64,000 bases of DNA from Polynucleobacter sp. UK-Gri1-W3. GTDB taxonomy: Bacteria; Pseudomonadota; Gammaproteobacteria; Burkholderiales; Burkholderiaceae. The notes under the pieces were generated by a model. It searched no databases. It saw only the letters and a list, made by a program, of their open reading frames with translations, and was not told the DNA's origin. Numbering within the stretch: position 1 is the stretch's first letter; each line of letters opens with the position of its first letter. Below, piece by piece: positions 1 to 11,214 of the stretch. The translations under genes and the position numbers were made by a program. Where the stretch lies: NCBI RefSeq assembly GCF_018881595.1, contig NZ_JACVQA010000001.1:428288-492287 (forward strand). The letters are read 5' to 3'.

Positions 1-258
1 CCAAAACGCGGTTTCGTGTCTTTGACACGTCGTCACGTTGGTCAGGTTACATTGAATGACTTAGCAAAAATCAACTTGCCAGAAGTAGACTTATTGGTAT
101 TGAGAGCTCACGGCTTAGCTGGTGAGCAAATCAATGCGGTTAAGGTTATCAAGACTGGCGAACTCAAGATTGCCGTAACCCTCAAGGGCATCACAGCGAC
201 TGCCGGTGCAAAAGCAGCTATTGAAGCTGCTGGCGGCAAATTGGTTGAATTGGTGTAA
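1..258 (+). CDS. rplO: 50S ribosomal protein L15, C-terminal part (5' end outside window)
   Basis: The reading frame is open from base 1 and ends at a TAA at 256-258. The 85 visible residues match the conserved C-terminal half of bacterial L15, including the ending [17 protein letters not shown]15 is a 23S rRNA-binding protein of the large subunit. It lies directly before secY with 17 bases between, the usual spc-operon order, so the missing N-terminus should lie just left of the window. Confidence 0.96.
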   Translation, partial: PKRGFVSLTRRHVGQVTLNDLAKINLPEVDLLVLRAHGLAGEQINAVKVIKTGELKIAVTLKGITATAGAKAAIEAAGGKLVELV

Positions 259-275
259 TAGGTCTTTTAGTAGAT

Positions 276-1613
276 ATGGCATTAGCACCTACCAATAACG
301 CAAACAGTGCAGCAACAGGCGGCAAGTTTGGCGAATTACGCCAACGCTTGATTTTCCTGGTGCTGGCTTTGCTCGTGTTCCGTTTGGGTGCTCATATTCC
401 AGTCCCTGGCATTGATCCAGACCAATTGGCGCAGTTATTCTCTGGCCAAAAAGACGGCATCTTGGGAATGTTTAACTTGTTCTCAGGCGGCGCCTTATCT
501 CGTTTCACTGTATTTGCTTTGGGTATCATGCCGTACATCTCTGCGTCGATCATCATGCAGTTGATGACGATTGTTGTTCCATCTTTAGAGTCGTTGAAAA
601 AAGAAGGCCAAGCAGGTCAACGCAAGATTACCCAATACACTCGCTACGGCACAGTATTTTTGGCAACATTTCAGGCATTAGGCATTTCCGTTGCGTTGCA
701 AGCCCAGCCAGGTTTAGTAATTAACCCAGGCTTGATATTTGAGCTCAATACTGTAGTTACTTTGGTAACCGGCACAATGTTCTTGATGTGGCTTGGTGAG
801 CAAATTACTGAGCGTGGCCTTGGAAACGGTATCTCCATTATTATTTTCGGCGGTATTGTTTCAGGCCTACCAAATGCGCTAGCAAGCTTGTTAGAGTTGG
901 TTCGCACCGGCTCAATGAATATTATTTCTGCATTGCTCATCGTTGTTATTTGCGTGGCAGTGACTTATTTTGTAGTGTTTGTAGAGCGCGGTCAGCGCCG
1001 TATCTTGGTTAACTACGCTAAGCGTCAAGTAGGCAACAAGATTTATGGTGGCCAGTCCTCTTACTTCCCATTGAAGTTAAATATGGCAGGCGTTATTCCT
1101 CCAATTTTTGCTTCATCTATTATTTTGTTCCCTGCGACTATTGCCGGCTGGTTTACATCAGGCGAGCCGACCAATATGTTTAGCAGAATTATTAAAGATT
1201 TGGCCGCTACTTTGGCTCCAGGTCAGCCTGTGTATACAATTTTGTATGCAGCAGCGATTATTTTCTTCTGTTTCTTTTATACCGCATTGGTATTTAATAG
1301 CCGTGAAACTGCCGAGAACTTGAAGAAGAGTGGCGCATTTGTTCCGGGTATTCGTCCAGGTGATCAGACAGGGCGTTATATCGACAAGATCTTAGTGCGT
1401 TTGACTCTAGCTGGCTCTATTTATATGGTTCTAGTTTGCTTATTGCCAGAATTCTTGGTCTTGAAGTACAACGTGCCGTTTTATTTCGGTGGTACTTCAT
1501 TGTTGATTATTGTTGTTGTTGCAATGGATTTCATGGCTCAAGTTCAGTCATATGTGATGCAACAGCAGTACGGCTCTTTGATGAAGAAGGCTAACTTCAA
1601 GATGGGCGCTTAA
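276..1613 (+). CDS. secY: Preprotein translocase subunit SecY
   Basis: 445 aa, full length for the central channel subunit of the Sec translocon in the inner membrane. Family marks are visible: [12 protein letters not shown] near residue 37 and [19 protein letters not shown] around residues 69-87, followed by the alternating hydrophobic segments expected for ten membrane helices and a basic C-terminal tail. It sits between rplO and infA in the spc operon and is probably transcribed from the upstream ribosomal-protein promoter. The ribosome-binding site before the ATG is weak (TTTTAGTAGAT), which suggests translational coupling to rplO. Confidence 0.98.
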   Translation: MALAPTNNANSAATGGKFGELRQRLIFLVLALLVFRLGAHIPVPGIDPDQLAQLFSGQKDGILGMFNLFSGGALSRFTVFALGIMPYISASIIMQLMTIVVPSLESLKKEGQAGQRKITQYTRYGTVFLATFQALGISVALQAQPGLVINPGLIFELNTVVTLVTGTMFLMWLGEQITERGLGNGISIIIFGGIVSGLPNALASLLELVRTGSMNIISALLIVVICVAVTYFVVFVERGQRRILVNYAKRQVGNKIYGGQSSYFPLKLNMAGVIPPIFASSIILFPATIAGWFTSGEPTNMFSRIIKDLAATLAPGQPVYTILYAAAIIFFCFFYTALVFNSRETAENLKKSGAFVPGIRPGDQTGRYIDKILVRLTLAGSIYMVLVCLLPEFLVLKYNVPFYFGGTSLLIIVVVAMDFMAQVQSYVMQQQYGSLMKKANFKMGA

Positions 1614-1617
1614 CTGA

Positions 1618-1836
1618 ATGTCTAAAGACGATGTAATTCAGATGGCGGGAGAGGTTGTAGAGAATTTGCCGAACGCGATGTTTCGCGTGAAGCTAGAAAA
1701 CGGACATGTGGTTCTAGGGCACATTTCCGGAAAGATGCGGATGCACTACATTCGTATTTTGCCGGGAGATAAGGTGACGGTGGAGATGACTCCATACGAT
1801 CTTACGCGTGCCAGAATCATTTTCCGCGCGAAGTAA
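1618..1836 (+). CDS. infA: Translation initiation factor IF-1
   Basis: 72 aa, exactly the usual IF-1 length, made of a single S1/OB-fold domain; [18 protein letters not shown] is the family core. IF-1 binds the ribosomal A site and helps IF-2 and IF-3 during initiation. The ATG starts four bases after the secY stop, so translation is probably coupled. The position between secY and rpmJ is the standard order in Betaproteobacteria. Confidence 0.97.
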   Translation: MSKDDVIQMAGEVVENLPNAMFRVKLENGHVVLGHISGKMRMHYIRILPGDKVTVEMTPYDLTRARIIFRAK

Positions 1837-1871
1837 AGATTAAGTTGTACATATTTTTTTAGAGGTGAGTT

Positions 1872-1988
1872 ATGAAAGTTTTAGCATCCGTTAAGTGTAT
1901 TTGCAGAAATTGCAAGATCATTAAGCGCAAACGCGTTGTTCGCGTGATCTGTTCTTCAGACGCACGTCATAAGCAGCGTCAAGGCTGA
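1872..1988 (+). CDS. rpmJ: 50S ribosomal protein L36
   Basis: 38 aa, read directly from the sequence. It begins [15 protein letters not shown] and ends DARHKQRQG, the L36 signature. The zinc-ribbon ligands are present (Cys11, Cys14, Cys27, His32), so this is the zinc-binding form. Position 9, usually a Lys or Arg in relatives, is Cys here (KCICRNC), placing an extra cysteine beside the metal site. The ribosome-binding site AGAGGTGAG at 1861-1869 precedes the ATG at 1872. Confidence 0.96.
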   Translation: MKVLASVKCICRNCKIIKRKRVVRVICSSDARHKQRQG

Positions 1989-2012
1989 TCTGGTTAATTA
2001 AGAGGAAATCTC

Positions 2013-2378
2013 ATGGCACGTATCGCTGGGGTAAACATCCCAAATCATCAACATACTGTTATCGGTTTAACAGCAATTTTTGGCATTGGCACAACTCGTG
2101 CACGCAAAATTTGTGAAACTACAGGTGTTGCAATCGACAAAAAAGTTAAAGACCTTACTGACGGTGACTTGGAAAAGTTGCGCGATGAAGTAGGTAAATT
2201 CATTACCGAAGGTGACCTTCGTCGTGAAGTAACTATGAGCATCAAGCGTTTGATGGACTTAGGTTGCTACCGCGGTGTTCGTCATCGTAAGGGCTTGCCT
2301 GTACGTGGTCAACGTACTAAGACTAATGCGCGTACCCGCAAGGGCCCACGCAAGTCTGGTGTGCAACTCAAGAAATAA
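2013..2378 (+). CDS. rpsM: 30S ribosomal protein S13
   Basis: 121 aa, full length. The N-terminal helix-two-turn-helix region ([29 protein letters not shown]) and the basic tail [14 protein letters not shown] identify S13, which sits in the 30S head and contacts the P-site tRNA and L5. It is the first gene of the alpha operon, 24 bases after rpmJ, with a good ribosome-binding site AGAGGAAA. Confidence 0.98.
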   Translation: MARIAGVNIPNHQHTVIGLTAIFGIGTTRARKICETTGVAIDKKVKDLTDGDLEKLRDEVGKFITEGDLRREVTMSIKRLMDLGCYRGVRHRKGLPVRGQRTKTNARTRKGPRKSGVQLKK

Positions 2379-2396
2379 TCAAGAAAGTTTATTGAC

Positions 2397-2804
2397 ATGG
2401 CAAAACAACAATCCGCTTCCGCCGCTTCACAGCGCGCTCGTAAAAAGGTTAAAAAGAACGTTGCTGACGGCATTGCACACGTTCATGCTTCTTTTAATAA
2501 CACCATTATTACGATCACTGATCGTCAGGGAAATGCGCTTTCATGGGCAACTTCTGGCGGCCAGGGTTTCAAAGGCTCACGTAAATCAACACCTTTTGCT
2601 GCTCAGGTAGCTGCAGAAGTTGCTGGTAAAGCTGCCGTTGAATGCGGTATCAAGAACTTGGAAGTTCAGATCAAAGGCCCAGGCCCAGGTCGTGAATCAG
2701 CAGTTCGTGCATTGAACTCATTGGGTATCAAGATCACTGAGATTCAAGACGTAACTCCAGTTCCACACAATGGTTGCCGTCCTCCTAAGCGTCGTCGTAT
2801 CTAA
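2397..2804 (+). CDS. rpsK: 30S ribosomal protein S11
   Basis: 135 aa. The S11 signature [20 protein letters not shown] and the ending [15 protein letters not shown] are both present. S11 lines the 30S platform and mRNA exit region. It follows rpsM by 18 bases. Downstream there is an unusually long 116-base gap before rpsD that contains a hairpin. Confidence 0.98.
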   Translation: MAKQQSASAASQRARKKVKKNVADGIAHVHASFNNTIITITDRQGNALSWATSGGQGFKGSRKSTPFAAQVAAEVAGKAAVECGIKNLEVQIKGPGPGRESAVRALNSLGIKITEIQDVTPVPHNGCRPPKRRRI

Positions 2805-2854
2805 GCTAGGAAGTTGGCTGTACAAGTTTTAGTAGTTTTTTATTAAAGCCCACT

Positions 2855-2878
2855 GTTCGCCTGATTTAAAAGGCGAAC
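2855..2878 (+). promoter_or_regulatory. Hairpin in the rpsK-rpsD spacer
   Basis: Perfect 7-bp arms, GTTCGCC at 2855-2861 and GGCGAAC at 2872-2878, enclose a 10-base loop. It lies 43 bases before the rpsD GTG start, in the only long spacer of this operon stretch. There is no T-run, so it is not an ordinary terminator. An mRNA processing site, or a target for autogenous control by S4, is possible but unproven. Confidence 0.35.
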
Positions 2879-2920
2879 TCACCGTCGGTCGTAAGACTGC
2901 GGCAAAGAAAGGAAAGCATC

Positions 2921-3544
2921 GTGGCACGTTACTTAGGGCCTAAGGCCAAATTAGCACGTCGGGAAGGTACCGACTTATTTTTAAAGAGCGCACGTCGCGC
3001 CCTGTCAGACAAGTGCAAGTTAGATACTAAGCCTGGTCAACATGGTCGTACATCTGGCTCAAGAACATCTGATTACGGTAATCAATTGCGTGAAAAGCAA
3101 AAGGTTAAGCGTATGTATGGAATTTTAGAGCGTCAGTTCCGTCGTTATTTCGCTGAAGCTGAGCGTCGTAAGGGTAATACCGGTTCGATGTTGCTTCAGT
3201 TGTTAGAGTCACGTCTTGATAACGTTGTTTATCGTATGGGCTTTGGTTCTACTCGTGCTGAAGCACGTCAGCTGGTTTCCCACTGCGCAATTTTGCTCAA
3301 TGGTAGCCCTGTAAATATTCCATCTATTCAGGTTAAGCCTGGTGATGTAGTTGCTATTCGTGAAAAAGCGAAGAAGCAAGCGCGTATTACAGAATCATTG
3401 AATTTGGTTGGACAAATGACTCCCGTTACTTGGGTTTCAGTTGATGCAGCTAAGCTCGAGGGAACATTTAAGCAAGTGCCTGACCGCGAAGATATTAGCG
3501 GTGAAATTAATGAAAGTTTGATCGTTGAATTGTATTCACGCTAA
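2921..3544 (+). CDS. rpsD: 30S ribosomal protein S4
   Basis: 207 aa. It starts with GTG, supported by the AAAGGAAAG ribosome-binding site just upstream and by the conserved N-terminus [15 protein letters not shown]. The S4 RNA-binding domain is clear ([20 protein letters not shown] and [15 protein letters not shown]). S4 nucleates 16S rRNA assembly and in enterobacteria represses its own operon. The hairpin at 2855-2878 would be the place to look for such control here. Confidence 0.98.
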   Translation: MARYLGPKAKLARREGTDLFLKSARRALSDKCKLDTKPGQHGRTSGSRTSDYGNQLREKQKVKRMYGILERQFRRYFAEAERRKGNTGSMLLQLLESRLDNVVYRMGFGSTRAEARQLVSHCAILLNGSPVNIPSIQVKPGDVVAIREKAKKQARITESLNLVGQMTPVTWVSVDAAKLEGTFKQVPDREDISGEINESLIVELYSR

Positions 3545-3567
3545 TTAGGCACTCTCAAGGAAAAAAT

Positions 3568-4548
3568 ATGCAAACAAATTTGCTCAAGCCAAAGATTATT
3601 TCTGTTGAAGCGCTTACCGCCAACCAAGCTAAGGTTGTTATGGAGCCGTTCGAGCGTGGCTATGGCCACACACTCGGAAATGCATTACGTCGCGTACTCT
3701 TGTCCTCGATGGTTGGTTATGCGCCAACTGAAGTAGCAATTGCTGGTGTTGTTCATGAGTACTCCACATTAGATGGAGTTCAAGAGGACGTAGTAAACCT
3801 CTTGTTGAACCTCAAAGGTATCGTATTTAAGTTGCAGTCACGTGACGAAGTTACTATCAATTTGCGTAAAGAAGGCCCAGGCGTTGTTACTGCAAAAGAT
3901 ATCGACTTGCCACATGATGTAGAAATCATGAACCCTGATCATGTGATCGCTCACTTATCAGCTGGTGGCAAGTTGGACATGCAGATCAAGGTCGAAAAAG
4001 GCCGCGGTTATGTGCCAGGTAACGTACGTCAGTACAGCGATGAAGCTACTAAGATCATTGGTCGCATTGTGTTGGATGCCTCATTCAGCCCAGTAAGCCG
4101 TGTTAGCTATGCTGTTGAATCTGCTCGTGTTGAGCAGCGTACCGATCTCGATCGTTTGGTAATGACCATTGAAACAAACGGTGTGTTGTCTCCTGAAGAA
4201 GCTATTCGTCAAGCAGCTACTATTTTGGTTGACCAATTAGTTGTATTCGCAGCCCTCGAAAGCAGCGAAGTTTCTGGTGATTTAGCACCAAGCCGTTCAT
4301 CAATGGTTGATCCTATGTTGATGCGTCCGGTTGATGATCTCGAGCTCACAGTTCGCTCTGCAAACTGCTTGAAGGCTGAGAACATTTACTACATTGGTGA
4401 CTTGATTCAACGTACTGAGAATGAATTGTTGAAGACGCCTAATCTAGGTCGCAAATCTTTGAATGAAATTAAAGATGTTTTAGCGGCTCGTGGCTTAAGT
4501 CTTGGCATGAAACTCGAAAGCTGGCCTCCAGCTAACCTCGAGAAATAA
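3568..4548 (+). CDS. rpoA: DNA-directed RNA polymerase subunit alpha
   Basis: 326 aa. The N-terminal dimerisation domain ([21 protein letters not shown] near residue 27) and the C-terminal helix-hairpin-helix domain from about residue 245 ([34 protein letters not shown]) are intact. The second of these binds UP elements and activators. It lies 23 bases after rpsD and 16 bases before rplQ, with a good AAGGAAA ribosome-binding site. Confidence 0.98.
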   Translation: MQTNLLKPKIISVEALTANQAKVVMEPFERGYGHTLGNALRRVLLSSMVGYAPTEVAIAGVVHEYSTLDGVQEDVVNLLLNLKGIVFKLQSRDEVTINLRKEGPGVVTAKDIDLPHDVEIMNPDHVIAHLSAGGKLDMQIKVEKGRGYVPGNVRQYSDEATKIIGRIVLDASFSPVSRVSYAVESARVEQRTDLDRLVMTIETNGVLSPEEAIRQAATILVDQLVVFAALESSEVSGDLAPSRSSMVDPMLMRPVDDLELTVRSANCLKAENIYYIGDLIQRTENELLKTPNLGRKSLNEIKDVLAARGLSLGMKLESWPPANLEK

Positions 4549-4564
4549 TTAGAAAGGAAGCATC

Positions 4565-4960
4565 ATGCGTCACGGAAACGGCTTACGCAAACTAAACAGA
4601 ACATCATCACATCGCCTAGCGATGCTGCGCAATATGTCCAATTCACTTTTGGAGCACGAAGTCATTAAAACGACTTTGCCAAAAGCAAAAGAATTGCGCA
4701 TGGTTGTTGAGCCTTTGATTACCTTGGGTAAAAAAGACAACTTAGCAAACCGTCGCTTAGCATTTAATCGCACGCGTGATCGCGATATCGTAGCCAAGCT
4801 CTTTACAGAACTCGGTCCACGTTACGCAACACGTCCAGGTGGCTACCTTCGTATTTTGAAGTTTGGCTTCCGTCATGGCGACAATGCACCAATGGCTTTG
4901 GTTGAGTTAGTAGATCGTCCAGAAGTTGATGAAACAGCAGTAGTAGCTGAAGAGGCTTAA
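4565..4960 (+). CDS. rplQ: 50S ribosomal protein L17
   Basis: 131 aa. The L17 core is recognisable ([24 protein letters not shown] at the start, followed by the basic central region and [17 protein letters not shown]). The short acidic tail [10 protein letters not shown] is typical of betaproteobacterial L17. It is the last gene of the alpha operon, and a strong terminator begins 20 bases after the stop. Confidence 0.97.
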   Translation: MRHGNGLRKLNRTSSHRLAMLRNMSNSLLEHEVIKTTLPKAKELRMVVEPLITLGKKDNLANRRLAFNRTRDRDIVAKLFTELGPRYATRPGGYLRILKFGFRHGDNAPMALVELVDRPEVDETAVVAEEA

Positions 4961-4980
4961 GTCTCGCTGTTAAAGCAAAA

Positions 4981-5006
4981 AGCCAGGCTTCGGTCTGGCT
5001 TTTTTC
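4981..5006 (+). terminator. Rho-independent terminator of the alpha operon
   Basis: An 8-bp stem, AGCCAGGC paired with GTCTGGCT, closes on a TTCG tetraloop and is followed by a run of T. It sits 20 bases after the rplQ stop and 24 bases before cutA, so it separates ribosomal-protein transcription from the cutA-dsbD unit. Confidence 0.93.
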
Positions 5007-5029
5007 ATTTATCAGGTTATAAATAGAGA

Positions 5030-5380
5030 ATGTCTGAAAACTTCCCAGTGATTCCCAGTAAGCTTCTAGTGGTGTTAACTAGCCTGCCAGATGCGGGGGC
5101 TGCAAAAGCCTTAGCTCGAGGCTTGATAGCGGGGAATTTGGCTGCCTGTGTGCAGATTACGGATGGCGTTCAATCTATTTATCGCTGGGAAGGGAAAGTT
5201 TGCGAAGAGCGTGAAGTATTGCTCTCTGCAAAGACGACAAAATCAAAATGGCTTGAGATCTCTGCATTTATTAAAAATACACATCCATACGATCTTCCCG
5301 AGATATTGGCATTTTCTCCGGAGCAATATGAAGAACAATACGGCAAGTGGGTTGAGTCTGAGGTAAATTGCAAGTTATGA
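5030..5380 (+). CDS. cutA: CutA1 divalent-ion tolerance protein
   Basis: 116 aa, usual for the trimeric, ferredoxin-like CutA1 family. Family features seen are the LAACVQITDGVQSIYRWEGKV core and the C-terminal HPYDLPEILAF motif. In E. coli the locus is linked to copper tolerance and lies next to dsbD. The same pairing occurs here, and the cutA stop overlaps the dsbD ATG by 4 bases (ATGA), so the two are translated as a unit. The biochemical role of CutA1 remains unsettled. Confidence 0.93.
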   Translation: MSENFPVIPSKLLVVLTSLPDAGAAKALARGLIAGNLAACVQITDGVQSIYRWEGKVCEEREVLLSAKTTKSKWLEISAFIKNTHPYDLPEILAFSPEQYEEQYGKWVESEVNCKL

Positions 5381-7056
5381 AATTACATTCTTTTTTGGTT
5401 AGAATTTTTGCGCTCTTGCTGCTCATCTCTGCGCAGGTTTATGCGGCGCAAGATTTCTTGCCCCCAGAAAAAGCATTTCGAGTAGAGGCTACTTGGTTAG
5501 AAAACTCCAATCAAGTGGAGCTGGAATTTCTGCCTGCTAAAGGCTATTACATCTATCAAGAATCTTTAAAGTTCCAAGTAGGGAACCAGCCCGGGAAGTT
5601 AAGTAATATAAGGCCTTCATTACCTATCGGCTTTGAAAAGTTCGATGAAACTTTTCAGAAAAAGTTGCAAGTATATAAAGAGCCATTCCTAGTATTTCTA
5701 GATATTAAGCCTGTAGTTGGTCAGCCCGTCCACTTGGAGATCACTCTTCAAGGTTGTGCAGAGGCGGGTATTTGCTATCCACCCATGACCCTGAAGTTTT
5801 TACTCGCTGGGCCTGGTGTAAAGGCAGCTCCAATTCCGGATATTTTGGATGCCGCTCCTACGGTGAATACGCAAGAAAATGCTCAATTTAGTTTGGCGGA
5901 TTTATGGCGTGAGCGCGATGATGTCAATGCGATTGGACGCTTTCTAGAAAGCACTTCTACAGCTTATTTATTTCTAGCCTTCTTTGTCTTGGGTTTAGCT
6001 TTGGCATTTACACCTTGTGTGCTTCCTATGTTGCCAATTCTTTCGAGCGTCATCTTCGGAACCCAGGGCGGTAGGGCGATATCTAAGGGCCGTGCTAGCA
6101 TCCTAGCGCTGGCCTATGTCTTGGGTATGGCCTTGGTGTATGCCTTGGCTGGTGTGCTGATGGCGGCCTTAGGCGGGAGCGTACAGAGGGCCTTGCAAAG
6201 CCCTATTGCGCTTGCCACCTTCGCCTTATTACTCTTGGCTCTATCCGGTAGTTTGTTTGGGCTCTATGACCTGCGCTTGCCACAATCATGGCATCACCAT
6301 GTGGATAGGCTGGCAGGACGTCAAAAGGGCGGTAGCGTGTTTGGTGCTTTTGCTTTGGGGGGTATTTCAACCCTGGTGGCTAGCCCCTGTATTACGGCGC
6401 CTTTAGCAGGTGTTCTTGCTTTTATTGCACAAACTGGATCCATGAGCCTTGGTGCTGGACTGCTCTTTGTGATGGCGCTAGGAATGGGTCTGCCACTACT
6501 CTTTATTGCTATCGAAGCTCGAATCTTGATTCCATCTACTGGTATTTGGATGGTGTGGTTGCAGCGTACTTTGGGCGTATTGCTCGTTGCTACTGCTGCT
6601 TGGATTGCCTCACCTTTAATTCAAAAAAATGAGCCTGTTGGATCTGTAAAAACGATAAATGGACAGACTATTCATAAAGTCGGCGAACTATCTTTTATAG
6701 TGATTCATTTACCTGCAGAGCTTGATGTGCAATTAAGTAAAGCCAAGGAAGAAGAGAAAGTAGTCCTCCTCGATTTTTATGCCGACTGGTGTATTAGTTG
6801 CAAAGAAATGGAAGTCAATACCTTTGCAAACCCTGAAGTCACCAATCAACTTAAGCAACTGGTTTTATTGCAGGCGGATGTTACTGCGAATAGCCCTGAG
6901 AATCAGGCATTACTTAAGAAATTTGGATTGTTTGGCCCCCCCGGAATTTTGATCTTTAATCAAAACTCAGAAGAGCTCAAGGATCAACGCGTGATTGGTT
7001 ATATGCCGCCACAACGATTTATTGAACGCCTAAAACAAGCTACCGGCAATCAATAA
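5377..7056 (+). CDS. dsbD: Thiol:disulfide interchange protein DsbD
   Basis: 559 aa from the ATG that overlaps the cutA stop; a TTG nine bases upstream is also in frame but less likely. The order is signal peptide (to about residue 23), periplasmic alpha domain with Cys127 and Cys133, a membrane domain with Cys214 (FTPCVLP) and Cys338 (ASPCITAP), and a C-terminal thioredoxin domain with Cys472-Ile-Ser-Cys475. All six redox cysteines are therefore present. DsbD carries electrons from cytoplasmic thioredoxin to periplasmic DsbC/DsbG and to cytochrome c maturation, which fits an organism with cytochromes c4 and c1 encoded nearby. Confidence 0.96.
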   Translation: MKLHSFLVRIFALLLLISAQVYAAQDFLPPEKAFRVEATWLENSNQVELEFLPAKGYYIYQESLKFQVGNQPGKLSNIRPSLPIGFEKFDETFQKKLQVYKEPFLVFLDIKPVVGQPVHLEITLQGCAEAGICYPPMTLKFLLAGPGVKAAPIPDILDAAPTVNTQENAQFSLADLWRERDDVNAIGRFLESTSTAYLFLAFFVLGLALAFTPCVLPMLPILSSVIFGTQGGRAISKGRASILALAYVLGMALVYALAGVLMAALGGSVQRALQSPIALATFALLLLALSGSLFGLYDLRLPQSWHHHVDRLAGRQKGGSVFGAFALGGISTLVASPCITAPLAGVLAFIAQTGSMSLGAGLLFVMALGMGLPLLFIAIEARILIPSTGIWMVWLQRTLGVLLVATAAWIASPLIQKNEPVGSVKTINGQTIHKVGELSFIVIHLPAELDVQLSKAKEEEKVVLLDFYADWCISCKEMEVNTFANPEVTNQLKQLVLLQADVTANSPENQALLKKFGLFGPPGILIFNQNSEELKDQRVIGYMPPQRFIERLKQATGNQ

Positions 7057-7067
7057 AAATCAGCTTT

Positions 7068-8745
<1,678 letters not shown>

Positions 8746-8761
8746 GTCCAGAAGCTATTGT

Positions 8762-8780
8762 AAAATCATGCAAAATCATG
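8762..8780. repeat. Short tandem repeat AAAATCATG in the engB / cytochrome c4 divergent promoter region
   Basis: The 9-mer AAAATCATG occurs twice, one base apart, midway between the two divergent start codons. It may be a regulator site or simply chance in AT-rich promoter DNA. Confidence 0.35.
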
Positions 8781-8859
8781 AAATATCTCATGGTGTTGGG
8801 TAAAAGGTTGTAAATGCAGGGCCCAAACACTTTTAGGAATTTTTGCCAAGGTAAACATA

Positions 8860-9582
8860 ATGCGTCAAACCTCCCAAATCTCCAAATTAACTAGCTTACG
8901 TGCTGGTTTTGCGGTTCTCTCTATTTTCGCTCTGATCGGCGTATCCGGTACAGTTTTTGCTGCTGATGCTGCTCCTATGGCAGCCGCTCCAGAAGCTAAA
9001 GCAGAAGTTCCAGGTAAGCCTAAGATTGATCTAGCCGCTGGTGAAGCACTGTATTCAAATGGCGATGCAACTCGTGGCGTAGCTGCCTGTATTACGTGCC
9101 ATGGACCTAAGGGTCAAAGTGCAATGGGAACATGGCCAAAGCTAGCCGCACAACATCCAGCTTATCTTGCCCGACAGTTAAAAAACTTTAAAGAAGGCGT
9201 TCGTGCTAATGCAATCATGATGGGAATGGCTGCTGCCTTAACTGATCAAGATATGTTGAATATTGCTGCTTATTTAGCCCAACAACAACCCTCACAAGGT
9301 GTTGCTCAAAACAAAGAGACGATTGAGTTAGGTCAAAGTATTTACCGCGGTGGAATAGCTGCCAAGGGTGTTCCAGCTTGCGCTGGATGTCATAGTCCAA
9401 ACGGCGCTGGAATTCCTGCGCAGTATCCTCGTCAGGCTGGACAATGGGCTGAGTACTCCAATACTCAATTAATGTCATTCCGTGAAGGTACTCGTAAAAA
9501 TCTACAGATGAATATGATTGCTACTAAGCTTTCTGATAACGAAATGAAAGCGGTTTCTGATTACATGGCAGGTTTGCACTAA
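8860..9582 (+). CDS. Dihaem cytochrome c4-type protein
   Basis: 240 aa. A signal peptide (hydrophobic core at about residues 16-34, ending VFAAD) is followed by an Ala/Pro linker and two class-I cytochrome c domains with haem sites Cys77-Ile-Thr-Cys80-His81 and Cys174-Ala-Gly-Cys177-His178. Met-rich loops (NAIMMGMAAAL and NLQMNMIATKL) supply the likely axial methionines. Cytochrome c4 is a periplasmic electron carrier between bc1 and the terminal oxidases. A single-gene unit with its own terminator. Confidence 0.93.
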   Translation: MRQTSQISKLTSLRAGFAVLSIFALIGVSGTVFAADAAPMAAAPEAKAEVPGKPKIDLAAGEALYSNGDATRGVAACITCHGPKGQSAMGTWPKLAAQHPAYLARQLKNFKEGVRANAIMMGMAAALTDQDMLNIAAYLAQQQPSQGVAQNKETIELGQSIYRGGIAAKGVPACAGCHSPNGAGIPAQYPRQAGQWAEYSNTQLMSFREGTRKNLQMNMIATKLSDNEMKAVSDYMAGLH

Positions 9583-9595
9583 TCAGTCAAAGCGT

Positions 9596-9628
9596 TAAAA
9601 AAACCCCGCCATTTAAGCGGGGTTTTTT
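9596..9628. terminator. Bidirectional terminator between cytochrome c4 and lysA
   Basis: A 9-bp stem, AAACCCCGC (9601-9609) with GCGGGGTTT (9617-9625), is flanked by an A-run on the left and a T-run on the right. It can therefore end transcription from both sides. The two genes converge here. Confidence 0.92.
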
Positions 9629-9677
9629 GTTATGTAAAACTTTACAAAGTTTTTAAATATATCCCGATCACCTGTCG

Positions 9678-10976
9678 TTAGTTTGGCAAAACTGTTTCTG
9701 AAGAAAATAAGTCAGTAGTTTTTTCACGAGCACGAATAACGTAAGCATTTTTTCCGTCAACCATAATCTCTGCAGGTTTAGGGCGTGTGTTGTAGTTAGA
9801 GGCCATCACAAAACCATAGGCGCCTGCTGACAGAATTGCCAGTAGATCGCCCTCTTCTACTGCAAGATGACGATCTCTTCCTAGCCAGTCGCCAGATTCG
9901 CAAACAGGGCCAACGATGTCATAGGTCAGGGCAGTTGCCGCCTTCTTTTGTGCAGGCACTATTCCATGGTGCGCTTCATATAGGGCGGGGCGCATCAGTT
10001 CGGTCATTGCAGCATCAACAATACAGAAGTTCTTTTCAGCACCAGGCTTTAAATACTCTACCGTTGTAAGCAGCACCCCAGCATTGCCTACTAATGACCT
10101 GCCTGGCTCTAGTACAACGTCTAGGTGACCAAAACCACGTTCAGCCACTCTATTCAATAAGGTGTTCGTAAACTCAGTGATGTCTGGTGGAGTTTCATCA
10201 CTATAAGAAATACCAAGGCCACCACCAAGGTCAAGATGGTGAATAACAATGCCTTCTTTTTTCAATTGCGCTACGAGATCCAATACCTTATCTAAGGCAT
10301 CCAAATAGGGTGCGGTGGTAGTGATCTGGGAACCGATATGACAATCGATACCCACAACATCGATTTGAGAAAGTTGCGATGCTTCACGATAGGTTTTTAA
10401 AACCTCGTGATAGGCAATGCCAAATTTATTGCCCTTAAGTCCGGTTGAAATGTAAGGATGAGTTTGCGCATCCACATCAGGATTGACGCGTAAGGAAATT
10501 GGGGCGCGGCAATTAAGCTTTATCGCAACCCGATTGATCTGGTGAAGCTCTGCAATCGATTCAACGTTGATGCACTTCACTCCAGCCTGCAGCGCAGCAG
10601 CTATCTCATTGGCAGATTTACCAACGCCTGCAAATACTAAGCTTTTGGGGTCAGCGCCAATCGCTAAGGCGCGCGCTAATTCACCGCCGCTGACTAAATC
10701 AAATCCTGAGCCCAATTTTTTAAAGCAATCAATCACCGCTAAATTACTGTTCGCTTTCATCGCATAGTGCACGCGTGCACGGCGTTTTCCTTGCGAATCA
10801 ACACAAGCTTTGTCATATGCTTGGTAAGCCTCGGTGAGCGCTTTTTTGCTATAGACGTAAAGTGGCGTACCAAATTCTTTTGCTAAATCAGCCATTAGAA
10901 TTTCTTCGGCATACCAATTGCCATCGCGCTCGGTAAATCCAGATAATTCAGGAAGGGGAATTGCTTTACTTGTCAT
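9678..10976 (-). CDS. lysA: Diaminopimelate decarboxylase
   Basis: 432 aa. It catalyses the last step of lysine synthesis, meso-DAP to L-lysine. This is a fold-III PLP enzyme: the PLP lysine is Lys74 in VHYAMKANSN, with HIGSQI, EPGRSLVG and the second-subunit CESGDWLGR motif also visible. The start codon overlaps the lptM stop by 4 bases, so lptM-lysA form one unit as in many proteobacteria. Confidence 0.97.
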   Translation of the reverse strand: MTSKAIPLPELSGFTERDGNWYAEEILMADLAKEFGTPLYVYSKKALTEAYQAYDKACVDSQGKRRARVHYAMKANSNLAVIDCFKKLGSGFDLVSGGELARALAIGADPKSLVFAGVGKSANEIAAALQAGVKCINVESIAELHQINRVAIKLNCRAPISLRVNPDVDAQTHPYISTGLKGNKFGIAYHEVLKTYREASQLSQIDVVGIDCHIGSQITTTAPYLDALDKVLDLVAQLKKEGIVIHHLDLGGGLGISYSDETPPDITEFTNTLLNRVAERGFGHLDVVLEPGRSLVGNAGVLLTTVEYLKPGAEKNFCIVDAAMTELMRPALYEAHHGIVPAQKKAATALTYDIVGPVCESGDWLGRDRHLAVEEGDLLAILSAGAYGFVMASNYNTRPKPAEIMVDGKNAYVIRAREKTTDLFSSETVLPN

Positions 10977-11167
10977 TGCTTGGTCGATGAAGAATTGCTC
11001 GGGTTAGCAGAGGGTTGGGGTGGGTATAGCTTGCCTTTGGTTTCTGGCTCCGTAGGAGCGGGCGGAACTGGTGGCACATTTGGCATATATAGCGGCCCTC
11101 TTACCCCACACCCTACAAGGGATATTAGAAGGCTAAAGCAGAGGGTTCTATTAAGAATCGCTATCAT
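10973..11167 (-). CDS. lptM: LPS-assembly lipoprotein LptM (YifL-like)
   Basis: 64 aa from the ATG at 11167; the longer frame upstream lacks a signal. It has a lipoprotein signal with lipobox LVGC (Cys20), then the family motif CGVRGPLYMP and a Pro-rich tail. LptM is known in E. coli to help disulfide maturation of the LptDE translocon in the outer membrane. The placement directly before lysA, with a 4-base overlap, is the classic context. Confidence 0.88.
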   Translation of the reverse strand: MIAILNRTLCFSLLISLVGCGVRGPLYMPNVPPVPPAPTEPETKGKLYPPQPSANPSNSSSTKQ

Positions 11168-11214
11168 GAATGTCTCTAAAACGAATGATTGAATATAGCA
11201 TGCAGGACTCCGGT

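Noticed and set aside
9215..9478. Minus-strand open frame within the cytochrome c4 gene
   Set aside because: Fully inside a well-supported gene, without its own signals; a frame shadow.
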